64,000 nucleotides of DNA from an uncultured Eubacteriales bacterium (GTDB lineage: Bacteria > Bacillota > Clostridia > Lachnospirales > Anaerotignaceae). The translations under genes were made by a program, and so were the position numbers. The stretch covers positions 17,806 through 81,805 of the forward strand of contig URCD01000001.1 of assembly GCA_900546215.1 (NCBI GenBank), given 5' to 3'. The notes under the pieces are model-generated. The model was not told the DNA's origin, searched no databases, and saw nothing but the letters and a program-made list of their open reading frames with translations. The stretch's first letter is position 1; the number at the start of each line of letters is the position of its first letter. Shown one piece after another: positions 42,798 to 51,340 of the stretch.

Positions 42798-44069
42798 ATG
42801 CCAGACATTATAACAAAATTTGGACAGCATATTAATAAAGAAATTGTAAAGAACCCTGATATGGCAAGAAAAGAGCTTCTTTTAGGCTATAGAACATTTA
42901 ACCTCAAAATGAGATACGCTCCTGACAAACGGCTTTCACCTGCCAGAAAATATCTGGGCAAGGTGTGCATGGACGAGCATATAAAGTCCTTTGCGCATGC
43001 TGATAACTCGGCATTGGTAAGTGTGTTTCTTCCATGTGAAATAATACACGCCTTTGGCCTTAACACAATATTTGCCGAGGGCTTTGCCGGATATATGACG
43101 GGAGCCTACGCTGAAAAGGCCTTTGTTGAGGCCGCGGAGGCTGAAGGAATAGCCGAAACCTACTGCTCCTACCATAAAATTCTGATGGGCGCGGCATTTA
43201 CCCAGGTACTGCCGAAGCCTAAGTTTATTATAAATACGTCAATTGTATGCGACGCGAATAATCTTACATTCAGGGCCCTGGCCGACTATTATGGTGTTCC
43301 GCAGTTTTACGTTGACGTACCGACAGCGGCAGACGAGGAAAGCGTTAAATATGTCGCAGAGCAGCTTAAAGAGATGACAGCCTTTATTGAACGACAGACG
43401 GGTAAAAAGCTCGACGAATCCGTCCTTAAAGCGTCCGTAGCAAGGACAAGGGACTCTATAAACAACTTTAAAGAATGTCTTGAGCTTAAAAAGAACACAT
43501 ATTTAGCCAACGATATTACAAGCGAGATGTATGAGGTTTTTGCAACGCACCCGCTTTTTGGAACAGAGGAAACCCTTAAATATTCGCAGATGCTTGTTGA
43601 GGATTTAAAAAATGCGGAGCCTAAAAGGGGAATAAGGCTGCTGTGGATGCATACGATACCTTATTTTCAGGAGCCGCTCAGGGACAGGCTTAATTTCAAT
43701 GAAAAGTGCCAGATTATAAGCTGCGACATGAACTTTGAAAACCTTGTTGAGACAGACCCCGAAAAGCCCTACGAGAGCATGGCGCGGCGTATTGTTATGA
43801 GCAGCTTTAACGGTTCTGCAGAAAACAGGATAAATAAGGCCGCAGAGATAGCTGAAAGCCTTGGCGCCGACGGCGTAATTTATTTTTGCCATTGGGGCTG
43901 CAAGCAGACGATGGGCGCGGCGGTAAACGCGAAGAAAAAGCTGGAGGAAAGGGGTTTCCCAACGCTTGTGTTAAACGGCGACGGAGGGGACAGAAGAAAT
44001 ACCAGCGACGGGCAGATACTTACAAGGCTTGACGCTTTTATAGAAATGCTGGAGGATATGAAAAAATGA
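42798..44069 (+). CDS. 2-hydroxyacyl-CoA dehydratase subunit (HgdB/BcrB-like)
   Basis: A 423-residue member of the HGD-D family of 4Fe-4S dehydratase/reductase subunits. Candidate cluster cysteines are in FLPCEII, TYCSYHK, SIVCDANN and YFCHWGCKQ; LWMHTIPYFQEP and LNGDGGDRRN are also characteristic. These enzymes use an ATP-energised electron to dehydrate 2-hydroxyacyl-CoA or reduce an aromatic acyl-CoA. ATG 42798 lies 6 bases after AAAGGAG; the earlier in-frame ATG at 42777 precedes that site and is rejected. Overlaps the next gene by 4 bases. The substrate is not readable; glutamate, lactate or aromatic-acid fermentation are options. Confidence 0.85.
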   Translation: MPDIITKFGQHINKEIVKNPDMARKELLLGYRTFNLKMRYAPDKRLSPARKYLGKVCMDEHIKSFAHADNSALVSVFLPCEIIHAFGLNTIFAEGFAGYMTGAYAEKAFVEAAEAEGIAETYCSYHKILMGAAFTQVLPKPKFIINTSIVCDANNLTFRALADYYGVPQFYVDVPTAADEESVKYVAEQLKEMTAFIERQTGKKLDESVLKASVARTRDSINNFKECLELKKNTYLANDITSEMYEVFATHPLFGTEETLKYSQMLVEDLKNAEPKRGIRLLWMHTIPYFQEPLRDRLNFNEKCQIISCDMNFENLVETDPEKPYESMARRIVMSSFNGSAENRINKAAEIAESLGADGVIYFCHWGCKQTMGAAVNAKKKLEERGFPTLVLNGDGGDRRNTSDGQILTRLDAFIEMLEDMKK

Positions 44070-45715
44070 TGTATTATGTTTGCAAATATACTCCCCTGGA
44101 GCTCATGGAAGGGCTTGGCGCGCAGATGATGAGGCTGGAGCCCCTGCCAAGTAATTTTGACATCGCAGAAAGTCTCGGTCATCCCAATATGTGCGGCTAC
44201 GGCAAGGCTGTTATTGAGGAAATATACGCCAAGGATATTAAGGAAATTCTGCTGGTGGACTGCTGCGACGTTATCCGCAGGGTTTATGATATACTTGTGG
44301 AAAGCGGCCGTATGGACTTTGTCTATCTGCTTGAGCTTCCACATAAAACCGGGTTGGCTGAAACAGAGCTGTTTAAAATGAATTTGAGAAAGCTGGCAAA
44401 GGCCTACAGTGCCTACAGCGGGAATTCTTTCGATGTAAAGCGCGCAATGTCAGCCTTTACCGAAACAAAGAAAAATCCTGATGAAAAGCATATAAGCATA
44501 CTTGGCGCACATGGAGGAAAGTACCTTTATAAGACTATAAGCGGTAAATTTTCAATGCCGGTGCATGACGATACATGTACGGGAAACAGGTCAATTGACG
44601 TACCGGGAACGCCTGAGAATATAGATGAATTTATAGACGGATATGCTCCGGGACTGCTTAGGCAGACGCCCTGCATGCGTATGTATGATAACAGCACAAG
44701 GGGAGAAACGGCAAAGGGCGCCGCGGGAATAATATATCATACAATGAAGTTCTGTGATTATTACAGCTTTGAATACATGGGCATTAAAAATAAGACGGGT
44801 GTTCCGCTCCTGAAAATAGAGACTGACTGTACCAGCCAGAGCGAAGGCCAGCTTTCAACTCGATTGGAGGCCTTTGCGGAAACTATAGATACAGGCGTGA
44901 AACGGAGGAGACCAGACATGAAGACAGACGGAAAAATATATACTGCGGGAATTGACAGCGGCTCCACAAGTACCGACGCGGTTATAATGGACAGGGATAA
45001 AAACATAATTGGAAAGGCGATTGTACCGACTGGTGCGGGCGCCACAAACGGCGCTAAAAAGGCTTTGGCAGCGGCGCTTGAGGAAGCGGGAATAAATGAG
45101 GACAGCCTTACGCTAACTGTAACAACAGGCTACGGAAGGGAAAACATAAGCTTTGGGAATTCGTCCGTGACAGAAATAACTTGCCATGCCAAGGGAGCGC
45201 ATTACCTTGACCCTTTGGCAAGAACGGTAATAGACATTGGGGGTCAGGACTCAAAGGCAATAAGAATTGATGAAAACGGCTCTGTTCTTAGCTTTGTAAT
45301 GAATGATAAATGCGCAGCTGGAACCGGACGGTTCCTTGATATGATGGCGAGGACAATGGAACTTACGCTGGATGAAATGGGAGAGCTTGGACTGCATTGG
45401 AAAAACGATGTTGTTATTTCAAATATGTGTACGGTTTTTGCAGAGTCTGAGGTTGTCTCACTTGTGGCTCAGGATACGCCTCCGGCTGATATTATTCACG
45501 GGCTTAATAATTCGGTCGCGGGAAAAACAGTATCTCTGGTAAAGAGACTTGGCGGCGAAAAAGGGTATATAATGACCGGCGGAGTGGCTAAAAATAAGGG
45601 AATTGTTGAGGCGCTTGAAGAAAAACTTGGTGAGAAGGTATTTATATCAGAAAATGCCCAGCTTTGCGGGGCAATAGGCGCGGCGCTTATCGGAATGGAA
45701 TCATTGACTGAATAG
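44066..45715 (+). CDS. Fusion: 2-hydroxyacyl-CoA dehydratase subunit + ATP-dependent activase
   Basis: A 549-residue fusion. Residues 1-280 are a second HGD-D type subunit (MCGYGKAVIEE, LVDCCDVIRR, VHDDTCTGNRS, ETDCTSQSEGQLSTR). Residues 290-549 are a BadF/HgdC-type ASKHA activase (GIDSGSTSTDAVI, VIDIGGQDSKAIRI, MTGGVAKNKG) with the two cysteines that bridge the dimer cluster (NDKCAAGTG, NMCTVFAESE). The activase is normally a separate homodimer delivering electrons at the cost of ATP. At the junction an in-frame ATG (44918) has a GGAGGAG site 7 bases ahead, so a free activase may also be made. Starts inside the preceding gene. Confidence 0.85.
   Translation: MMYYVCKYTPLELMEGLGAQMMRLEPLPSNFDIAESLGHPNMCGYGKAVIEEIYAKDIKEILLVDCCDVIRRVYDILVESGRMDFVYLLELPHKTGLAETELFKMNLRKLAKAYSAYSGNSFDVKRAMSAFTETKKNPDEKHISILGAHGGKYLYKTISGKFSMPVHDDTCTGNRSIDVPGTPENIDEFIDGYAPGLLRQTPCMRMYDNSTRGETAKGAAGIIYHTMKFCDYYSFEYMGIKNKTGVPLLKIETDCTSQSEGQLSTRLEAFAETIDTGVKRRRPDMKTDGKIYTAGIDSGSTSTDAVIMDRDKNIIGKAIVPTGAGATNGAKKALAAALEEAGINEDSLTLTVTTGYGRENISFGNSSVTEITCHAKGAHYLDPLARTVIDIGGQDSKAIRIDENGSVLSFVMNDKCAAGTGRFLDMMARTMELTLDEMGELGLHWKNDVVISNMCTVFAESEVVSLVAQDTPPADIIHGLNNSVAGKTVSLVKRLGGEKGYIMTGGVAKNKGIVEALEEKLGEKVFISENAQLCGAIGAALIGMESLTE
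44904..44920 (+). promoter_or_regulatory. Internal ribosome site and start codon at the fusion junction
   Basis: GGAGGAG (44904-44910), 7 bases, ATG (44918-44920), in frame, encoding Met285 of the fusion; the following residues KTDGKIYTAGIDSG are the normal start of a free activase. Confidence 0.6.
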
Positions 45716-45724
45716 GGTGGTTAT

Positions 45725-46291
45725 ATGGGAAATTACGACGACTATAAAAGGGGACGGGATTTAGCTTGGGAGACGCTGATTAACAGCGGCGTTTCTTCGC
45801 TGCCCGTTGAACTTGACCGGGTTGCCGTCTGCTGCGGGGTTAGCGTGATTTCCTTTGAGAGGGCTGTTAAGGCTGGATATATTTATGAGGACGAGGCTGT
45901 GGGCAGAATGTTTGCCAAAACCATAGACGGTATAAAAACAGTTTTTGTGAATAACACCTTGGAGAACAAGGGGAGCATCCGCTTCTTAATCGCTAAGGGC
46001 ATTGGCTGCTGCCTTTTGGCTAAAAATCCTTCATATATAACGGAAAGAACAGCTTATGAGGCCGGAATTTTTGCAAGAGACCTGCTTATGCCGGCAACGG
46101 TGCTGTTTGGACTTGGAGTGAAGGACGCTGCCGACATCGCAAGAATATGTCATGTGTCTCAGAGAGCAGCGCAAATAAGGGCGGAAAGAATGGCGCAGCT
46201 GTACGAAAGAAACCGTTTCAATGGACACCCTTTGGAGAAACAGGTCAGAGCCCAGTTTGACATATTTATAAATGAAAATAAACTGAATTAA
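45725..46291 (+). CDS. Degenerate ImmA/IrrE-like protein
   Basis: A 188-residue protein with the layout of ImmA/IrrE peptidases: RFLIAKGIGCCLLAKNP corresponds to the usual RFTLAHELGHYLLH, and FARDLLMPATVLFGLG and ARICHVSQRAAQIRAERM to the C-terminal helices. The HExxH zinc motif reads KGIGC, so both His and the catalytic Glu are lost; it is probably not a protease and may act as a sensor or scaffold. It starts 9 bases after the activase fusion with GGGTGG ahead, so it belongs to that operon. Confidence 0.68.
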   Translation: MGNYDDYKRGRDLAWETLINSGVSSLPVELDRVAVCCGVSVISFERAVKAGYIYEDEAVGRMFAKTIDGIKTVFVNNTLENKGSIRFLIAKGIGCCLLAKNPSYITERTAYEAGIFARDLLMPATVLFGLGVKDAADIARICHVSQRAAQIRAERMAQLYERNRFNGHPLEKQVRAQFDIFINENKLN

Positions 46292-46321
46292 AAAGGACAG
46301 CCAATAATCGGCTGTCCTTTT
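46291..46321. terminator. Bidirectional terminator
   Basis: AAAAGGACAGCC pairs perfectly with GGCTGTCCTTTT around seven bases, starting at the stop codon of the ImmA-like gene and 2 bases from the convergent lipoprotein gene. Confidence 0.9.
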
Positions 46322-46323
46322 AA

Positions 46324-46863
46324 TTAGTCTTCGCCCAGGGAAGGAAGCTCCTCCATTTGGTTATCCTTTGGACTTCCGCCCACATAGGTTATTTTACTTC
46401 TGTCAAGGTCATTTATTTCGCAGTACATCTTACAGGTGACATCATTTCCTGATATATAGATAATATTCATGCCCTTCTTTAGCTGAACGGTATCATTTGA
46501 CCAAATTGCGTCATAGGCTTCATCTGTTGCGGGAGAAAGCTTAAAGACCGTTTTGCTGTCTTCGTCCTCAGCGTAATATCCTAGCTCAACACCATCCTCG
46601 TCGTTTGTGCTGTAGGTATATTTAAGCGTAATGTCGGTATCCTCAGCCGCTTCAATGTAAAAGATATTTCCTTCATTTTCAGAAAGATAGACCTCAAACT
46701 CCGCTGTAACGGGGTCGCCTGCATCAATGGTAAGCTCCCTGAACACTGTGGTTTCATAGTCAATCAGCTTCCTGTCCTTATAAGAGGACTCATCTGTCCT
46801 GACGCATGCTGACAGGCCAAGCGCTGTTATACAGCACGTTAAAATAATTGCTGCCCGTTTCAT
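46324..46863 (-). CDS. Hypothetical lipoprotein
   Basis: A 179-residue protein with a lipoprotein signal (MKRAAIILTCCITALGLSAC, lipobox LSAC, Cys20). The mature part is acidic and beta-rich (ELTIDAGDPVTAEFEVYLSE, MNIIYISGNDVTCKMYCEIND). No family recognised. GGGAGG precedes the ATG. Confidence 0.72.
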   Translation of the reverse strand: MKRAAIILTCCITALGLSACVRTDESSYKDRKLIDYETTVFRELTIDAGDPVTAEFEVYLSENEGNIFYIEAAEDTDITLKYTYSTNDEDGVELGYYAEDEDSKTVFKLSPATDEAYDAIWSNDTVQLKKGMNIIYISGNDVTCKMYCEINDLDRSKITYVGGSPKDNQMEELPSLGED

Positions 46864-46951
46864 TTAATCCCTCCCAATATTCTGTTTTCCTTAGTATACA
46901 TGGTGTTTTTAAAGAAACGAAGCTTTTTTTCTTAAATTTTTCCAAATAAAC

Positions 46952-46977
46952 AGGCACAGCGGATAAATGCTGTGCCT
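46952..46977 (-). terminator. Terminator of the aminotransferase operon
   Basis: AGGCACAGC pairs with GCTGTGCCT around eight bases; on the minus strand TGTTTATTT follows. Confidence 0.75.
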
Positions 46978-46983
46978 ATAGCT

Positions 46984-48129
46984 TTAATAAATAACGTTTT
47001 TATTTATCTCATCCATAAATACTTCGTACATACTGGCCTTTAAAGGATACTCAAGCTTGGCAAAGGTTTTGTCAAGAGCCTGGAAGGTTTCGGCCATATC
47101 TCTAATATTGGCATTTTCTCCCATGTGGCCTATTCTGAATACCTTTCCGGAAAGCATATCAAAGCTTCCTGCAAGAAGTATATTGTAATCATCCCTCATT
47201 GTATCAAGTATCTGATCGTCCGTAAGCATTTCAGGCACGTTGACTACCGTTACCGTATCGGAGTAGCCGCAGTCAGGATAAAGAGTAAGGCCGGCGGCCT
47301 TTACAGCCTTTCTGGAAGCTTCAGCTATAACAGAGTGCCTTTCAAAGACAGTCTTATCAAAGTACACATTTTTGACGGCCTTATTAAGCCCTATAATGTC
47401 GCTGATGGGCATTGTATAGGGAAACCATTTCTGTGTGTAATAATCCTTAAAGGTAAGTATGTTGCAGTAAAAAGAGGCGATAGGCGTTTTTCTGTCAACC
47501 ATTGCCTTTAAGGCATCGCCGCTTACGGAAAGCATAGTAAGCCCCGGAGGTGCGGAAAGCGCCTTTTGTGAGCCCATACAGCAAATATCTATCTGCGCCT
47601 CATCCACATTTAAAGGTACTCCGAAGGACGACGAAACAGCGTCCACAACAGTGAGAATTCCGTATTCCTTAAGTATAGGACATATGGCGGCAACGTCATT
47701 TAATATGCCGCTTGGCGTGTCGCAGTGAACAAGGGTAGCGTATTTGAAATTGCTGTCACCCTCAAGATAATTTCTAAGCTCCGCCGGGTCAATGGGCTTA
47801 TGATAATCCTTGGTATAATAAACGGGCTTACCCCCGTATATTTTGACAAAGTCTCCAAATCCCTTGCCGTATACACCGTTATCGATTATAAGCACTCTGT
47901 CGCCCTGGTCGGTAAGTGAGGCGCAGGACGCCTCAAGTCCGAGTATGCCCTCACCGGAAAGTATATATATATTTCCGGAAGAATTAATTATTTTTCCAAT
48001 CATATCGCAGGTTGTTTTATAATATTCGGCAAAATCCTTGTCAATATCTGGATTAGTTGTTATAAGGCTCCTTGCGGCCCTTACGTTATCCCTAACCTGG
48101 GTAGGTCCCGGTGTCATTATTTTGTACAT
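46984..48129 (-). CDS. Class V aminotransferase (alanine-glyoxylate/serine-pyruvate type)
   Basis: A 381-residue PLP enzyme. It opens with the family hallmark MTPGPTQVRDNV, followed by LSGEGILGLEASCASL, HCDTPSGILNDV, DAVSSSFG and the Schiff-base Lys in MGSQKALSAPPG near residue 190. It transfers an amino group between small substrates such as alanine, serine or glyoxylate; PucG-type ureidoglycine aminotransferases of purine breakdown are close relatives and cannot be excluded. ATG 48129 follows AAGGAGTTGATACT. It lies 4 bases after the S-component gene in a two-gene unit. Confidence 0.85.
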   Translation of the reverse strand: MYKIMTPGPTQVRDNVRAARSLITTNPDIDKDFAEYYKTTCDMIGKIINSSGNIYILSGEGILGLEASCASLTDQGDRVLIIDNGVYGKGFGDFVKIYGGKPVYYTKDYHKPIDPAELRNYLEGDSNFKYATLVHCDTPSGILNDVAAICPILKEYGILTVVDAVSSSFGVPLNVDEAQIDICCMGSQKALSAPPGLTMLSVSGDALKAMVDRKTPIASFYCNILTFKDYYTQKWFPYTMPISDIIGLNKAVKNVYFDKTVFERHSVIAEASRKAVKAAGLTLYPDCGYSDTVTVVNVPEMLTDDQILDTMRDDYNILLAGSFDMLSGKVFRIGHMGENANIRDMAETFQALDKTFAKLEYPLKASMYEVFMDEINKNVIY

Positions 48130-48133
48130 AGTA

Positions 48134-48670
48134 TCAACTCCTTGCAATCAATTGTAGCTGCTTTTTAAGCGGCTTAGCCAAAGGCACCACTATAACGGCT
48201 GCGGTAAGAATCTGGACAATATTGCCGGGGATGCTGGCGGCAGGAACGGCCCAGTTGCCATAAATTATGGCTTCCGCTATATAGTAGCCTAATATCTTTA
48301 TTATAAGCGCTGCAGCAACTGCAAGCAAGTACCACAATATAGTGTTGTGCTCATTTTTTTCAGTGATTTTTCCAACAGTGTATCCCATTATGCCAACAAT
48401 AACAAAGGTAAACGGTGCCCACAGCGTCCAGCCTGAAAAAAGGTCGAAAAGCGCCATTCCGAATGCGCCGCAGATGGCCCCAGTCTTTTTTCCGAAAATT
48501 ATCGCCGCAAGGAAAAGGGGCACATTGCCTAAATGTATAAGCCCTCCGTTGGCCGCAATAGGCAGCCTTATGTTAATAAAGCCGGTTGCTAAAAATACAA
48601 GGGCAATAGAAAGCCCGTTAATTGCTAAGGTTTTTACAGATGATTTTGAATTTACTGCTGTTCCGCTCAT
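48134..48670 (-). CDS. ECF transporter S component (vitamin uptake)
   Basis: A 178-residue membrane protein with six helices (LSIALVFLATGFINIRLP, LIHLGNVPLFLAAIIFG, GAICGAFGMALFDLFSGW). GGLIHLGNVPLFLAA and the Gly-rich following loop are typical of ECF-type substrate-specificity components of the HmpT/PdxU-like group. With a PLP-binding MocR regulator facing it and a PLP enzyme behind, vitamin B6 is a reasonable substrate guess, not proof; thiamine precursors are also possible. AAGGAGG precedes the ATG. It would need the shared energising module, not present here. Confidence 0.8.
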   Translation of the reverse strand: MSGTAVNSKSSVKTLAINGLSIALVFLATGFINIRLPIAANGGLIHLGNVPLFLAAIIFGKKTGAICGAFGMALFDLFSGWTLWAPFTFVIVGIMGYTVGKITEKNEHNTILWYLLAVAAALIIKILGYYIAEAIIYGNWAVPAASIPGNIVQILTAAVIVVPLAKPLKKQLQLIARS

Positions 48671-48686
48671 AGATGTTTCCTCCTTA

Positions 48687-48721
48687 TTGACTGTAAATAG
48701 TATGTGACATATAATACTATT
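48687..48721 (+). promoter_or_regulatory. MocR-gene promoter with overlapping inverted repeat
   Basis: TTGACT (48687-48692), 17 bases, TATAAT (48710-48715). AATAGTAT (48696-48703) and ATACTATT (48714-48721) form an 8-bp inverted repeat over the spacer and -10, likely the operator controlling both directions. Confidence 0.65.
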
Positions 48722-48781
48722 AAACTGATTGTATTAAAACTGCCAGTTTATAAAAATATTATGGTATCAGATGGAGGGCCT

Positions 48782-50182
48782 ATGATAAATTTATCCAACA
48801 GAAATGAAGGACAACCCTTGTATTTCCAAATATATACTCAGCTAAAAGAAGAAATACAAAACGGAAGACTTAAGGCTGGAGATAAGCTTTTTTCAAAAAG
48901 AAAAATGGCGGAAAGCCTGAATGTAAGCGTAAATACCATAGAGACCGCTTACAGCCAGCTCCTAAGCGAGGGCTTTATAGAGGCGCGAGTAAAAAGCGGC
49001 TATTATGTATGTGACATTGATGAGTTTATTTTTACGAATATAAAGCCGGTGCCCAGGTCTTTAGATGGTGTTAAGGAAAAATCTATAGATATAAAATATA
49101 ATTTTGCTACAGACGGAGTAGATTACGAAAATTTTCCCTATAATACATGGCGCAGACTTATGAAAAGCTGCTTTAATGAATACAATCCGTTTATATTGAG
49201 AGGCGCTCCTCCGGAGGGGGACTATGAACTGAGAAAGGCTGTAGCATCGCATATATACAGTTCCAGGGGCGTAAGCTGCCGGACAGAGCAGGTGATAATA
49301 GGCGCCGGGGTAGACAATCTTCTAAATACCATCAGCGGCATTTTGGGCAACGGATGCAAAATAGCAATGGAGGAACCGGTATATTTCGAAGCATACTCAT
49401 TCTTTAAGGCATTAGGGCACAGTCTTTGCTCAATTCAGGTTGATGACGGGGGAATCCGTACTGATTTGCTTCCTGAGGATGACAATACGGCTGTATATGT
49501 TACACCGTCACACCAATTTCCTTTAGGAATAACCATGCCCGCTGGACGAAGGGTAAAGCTTTTGAACTGGGCCTATGCCAAGGAAAATCGGTATATAATC
49601 GAGGACGATTACGACAGCGAATTCAGATATAATTCCAAACCGATACCGTCTGTACAAAGCATAGACGTAAAGGGAAGGGTTATTTATTTGGGTACATTTT
49701 CAAAGACAATAGCTCCCTCAATTCGTATAAGCTATATGGTTCTGCCGGAGAAGCTTTTGGAGTTTTATAATGAAAGATATACCAAATTTTCCTCTGCCGT
49801 GTCTGTTCTCGAGCAAAATATACTTACGGCTTTTATAAGTGAGGGCCACTATGAAAGGCATTTGAACCGAATGAGGAAACTATATGGAGAGAAAAGGGCT
49901 GTTTTGCTGAACGAGCTGAAAAAAATCGGAGGAAAAATAAAAATAAACGGGGAAAATGCGGGACACCATATGGCAATCAGGCTGATGTCTGATTTAAGCG
50001 AGGAGGAAATGATTGAATCTGCCAAAAAGTGCGGCGTCAGGGTCTATCCGATTTCCACTTATTTTATCAGGAGCGTGCCGCAAAAATACAGAAGCACAGT
50101 GCTTATAGGATATGCTGAGCTTTCAAAAAAGCAGATTACAGAAGGCATTTCATTATTAAAAAAAGCATGGGGATTAAATTAA
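48782..50182 (+). CDS. MocR-type regulator (GntR HTH fused to aminotransferase domain)
   Basis: A 466-residue protein. The GntR winged helix spans about residues 1-75 (PLYFQIYTQLKEEIQNGRL, KRKMAESLNVSVNTIETAYSQL); the rest is a class I aminotransferase domain with the PLP Lys in YLGTFSKTIAPSIR and the Asp/Tyr loop EDDYDSEFRY. Relatives such as PdxR and GabR sense PLP or an amino compound. ATG 48782, 4-5 bases after GGAGG, fits the domain start; the upstream frame reaches into the promoter. It is divergent from the S-component/aminotransferase pair, its probable targets. Confidence 0.88.
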   Translation: MINLSNRNEGQPLYFQIYTQLKEEIQNGRLKAGDKLFSKRKMAESLNVSVNTIETAYSQLLSEGFIEARVKSGYYVCDIDEFIFTNIKPVPRSLDGVKEKSIDIKYNFATDGVDYENFPYNTWRRLMKSCFNEYNPFILRGAPPEGDYELRKAVASHIYSSRGVSCRTEQVIIGAGVDNLLNTISGILGNGCKIAMEEPVYFEAYSFFKALGHSLCSIQVDDGGIRTDLLPEDDNTAVYVTPSHQFPLGITMPAGRRVKLLNWAYAKENRYIIEDDYDSEFRYNSKPIPSVQSIDVKGRVIYLGTFSKTIAPSIRISYMVLPEKLLEFYNERYTKFSSAVSVLEQNILTAFISEGHYERHLNRMRKLYGEKRAVLLNELKKIGGKIKINGENAGHHMAIRLMSDLSEEEMIESAKKCGVRVYPISTYFIRSVPQKYRSTVLIGYAELSKKQITEGISLLKKAWGLN

Positions 50183-50193
50183 TCGTCTTTTTA

Positions 50194-50222
50194 TTGAACT
50201 GTTTTCTTCCAGATGGTATACT
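50194..50222 (+). promoter_or_regulatory. Promoter of the PiT/DUF47 pair
   Basis: TTGAAC (50194-50199), 17 bases, TATACT (50217-50222), 55 bases before the start codon. Confidence 0.6.
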
Positions 50223-50277
50223 TAACGAGTATTTAACATCGAATTTACTCTGATTTAACAGAAAAAGGGAGAAAACA

Positions 50278-51330
50278 ATGACTGTAACACTATCCGAATT
50301 TCTCGGGCAAATATCGTCTAATCCAATGATGGCGGTTACCGTAATACTTACACTGGGCGTTATACTTATGAACGGCTGTACCGACGCTCCAAACGCCATC
50401 GCTACATGTGTGTCCACAAGGGCAATGCGGCCGCAGCATGCCATAGCAATGGCCGCGATATTCAATTTTATCGGTGTTCTTGTTATGACAATGATAAACG
50501 CAAATGTTGCTTCAACCATTTATAATATGGTGGATTTCGGCACTGATACGAGAGCGGCGACAGTCGCTATATGCGCTGCTTTATTTGCCATAATCGTATG
50601 GTCCTTCACATCATGGAGGCTTGGGCTTCCTACCAGTGAAAGCCATGCTCTTGTGGCCGGAATTTCCGGTGCGGCCATCGCCATACACGGAGGTATCGCG
50701 GGAATTAACGGGGCCGAGTGGATAAAGGTTATTTATGGACTTGTGCTTTCCACACTTCTTGGCTTCTTTTCAGGATACATAGTAGTAAAGGTTATAGAAA
50801 AAATCTGTAAACGAATGGACAGGCTTAAAACAACGAAATTTTTTAAGGGAGCCCAAATTGTCGGCGGAGCTTCAATGGCATTTATGCACGGAGCTCAGGA
50901 CGGACAGAAGTTTATGGGCGTTTTTATGCTCGGTATATTTATATCAACCGGCAGATCCGGAATAACAGAGTTTGAGATACCGATTTGGCTTATGGTAATA
51001 TGCTCTGCCGTAATGGCTTTTGGTACATCGGTAGGTGGCTATAGGATTATCAAGTCAGTGGGAATGGATATGGTTAAGCTTGAATCCTATCAGGGCTTTG
51101 CGGCCGATATAGGAGCTGTTGTCAGTCTGCTTGTGGCGTCTGTTACAGGTATACCTGTAAGTACGACACATACAAAAACAACATCAATTATGGGCGTTGG
51201 AGCCTCAAGAAGAATTTCTGCGGTAAACTGGAGCGTTGTAAAAAATATGGTTAAAACATGGATACTGGTATTTCCGGGCTGCGGACTTATGGGCTATATA
51301 ATGGTAAAAGTGTTTATGATGGTATTCTAG
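50278..51330 (+). CDS. PiT-family inorganic phosphate transporter
   Basis: A 350-residue membrane protein with the duplicated PiT signature: GCTDAPNAIATCVSTRAM near residue 33 and FMHGAQDGQKFMGV near residue 205, and TSWRLGLPTSESHALVAG / GIPVSTTHTKTTSIMGVG. It takes up phosphate (or metal phosphate) with H+ or Na+. GGGAG precedes the ATG. The DUF47 partner follows 10 bases on. Confidence 0.9.
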   Translation: MTVTLSEFLGQISSNPMMAVTVILTLGVILMNGCTDAPNAIATCVSTRAMRPQHAIAMAAIFNFIGVLVMTMINANVASTIYNMVDFGTDTRAATVAICAALFAIIVWSFTSWRLGLPTSESHALVAGISGAAIAIHGGIAGINGAEWIKVIYGLVLSTLLGFFSGYIVVKVIEKICKRMDRLKTTKFFKGAQIVGGASMAFMHGAQDGQKFMGVFMLGIFISTGRSGITEFEIPIWLMVICSAVMAFGTSVGGYRIIKSVGMDMVKLESYQGFAADIGAVVSLLVASVTGIPVSTTHTKTTSIMGVGASRRISAVNWSVVKNMVKTWILVFPGCGLMGYIMVKVFMMVF

Positions 51331-51340
51331 GAGGATAAAG

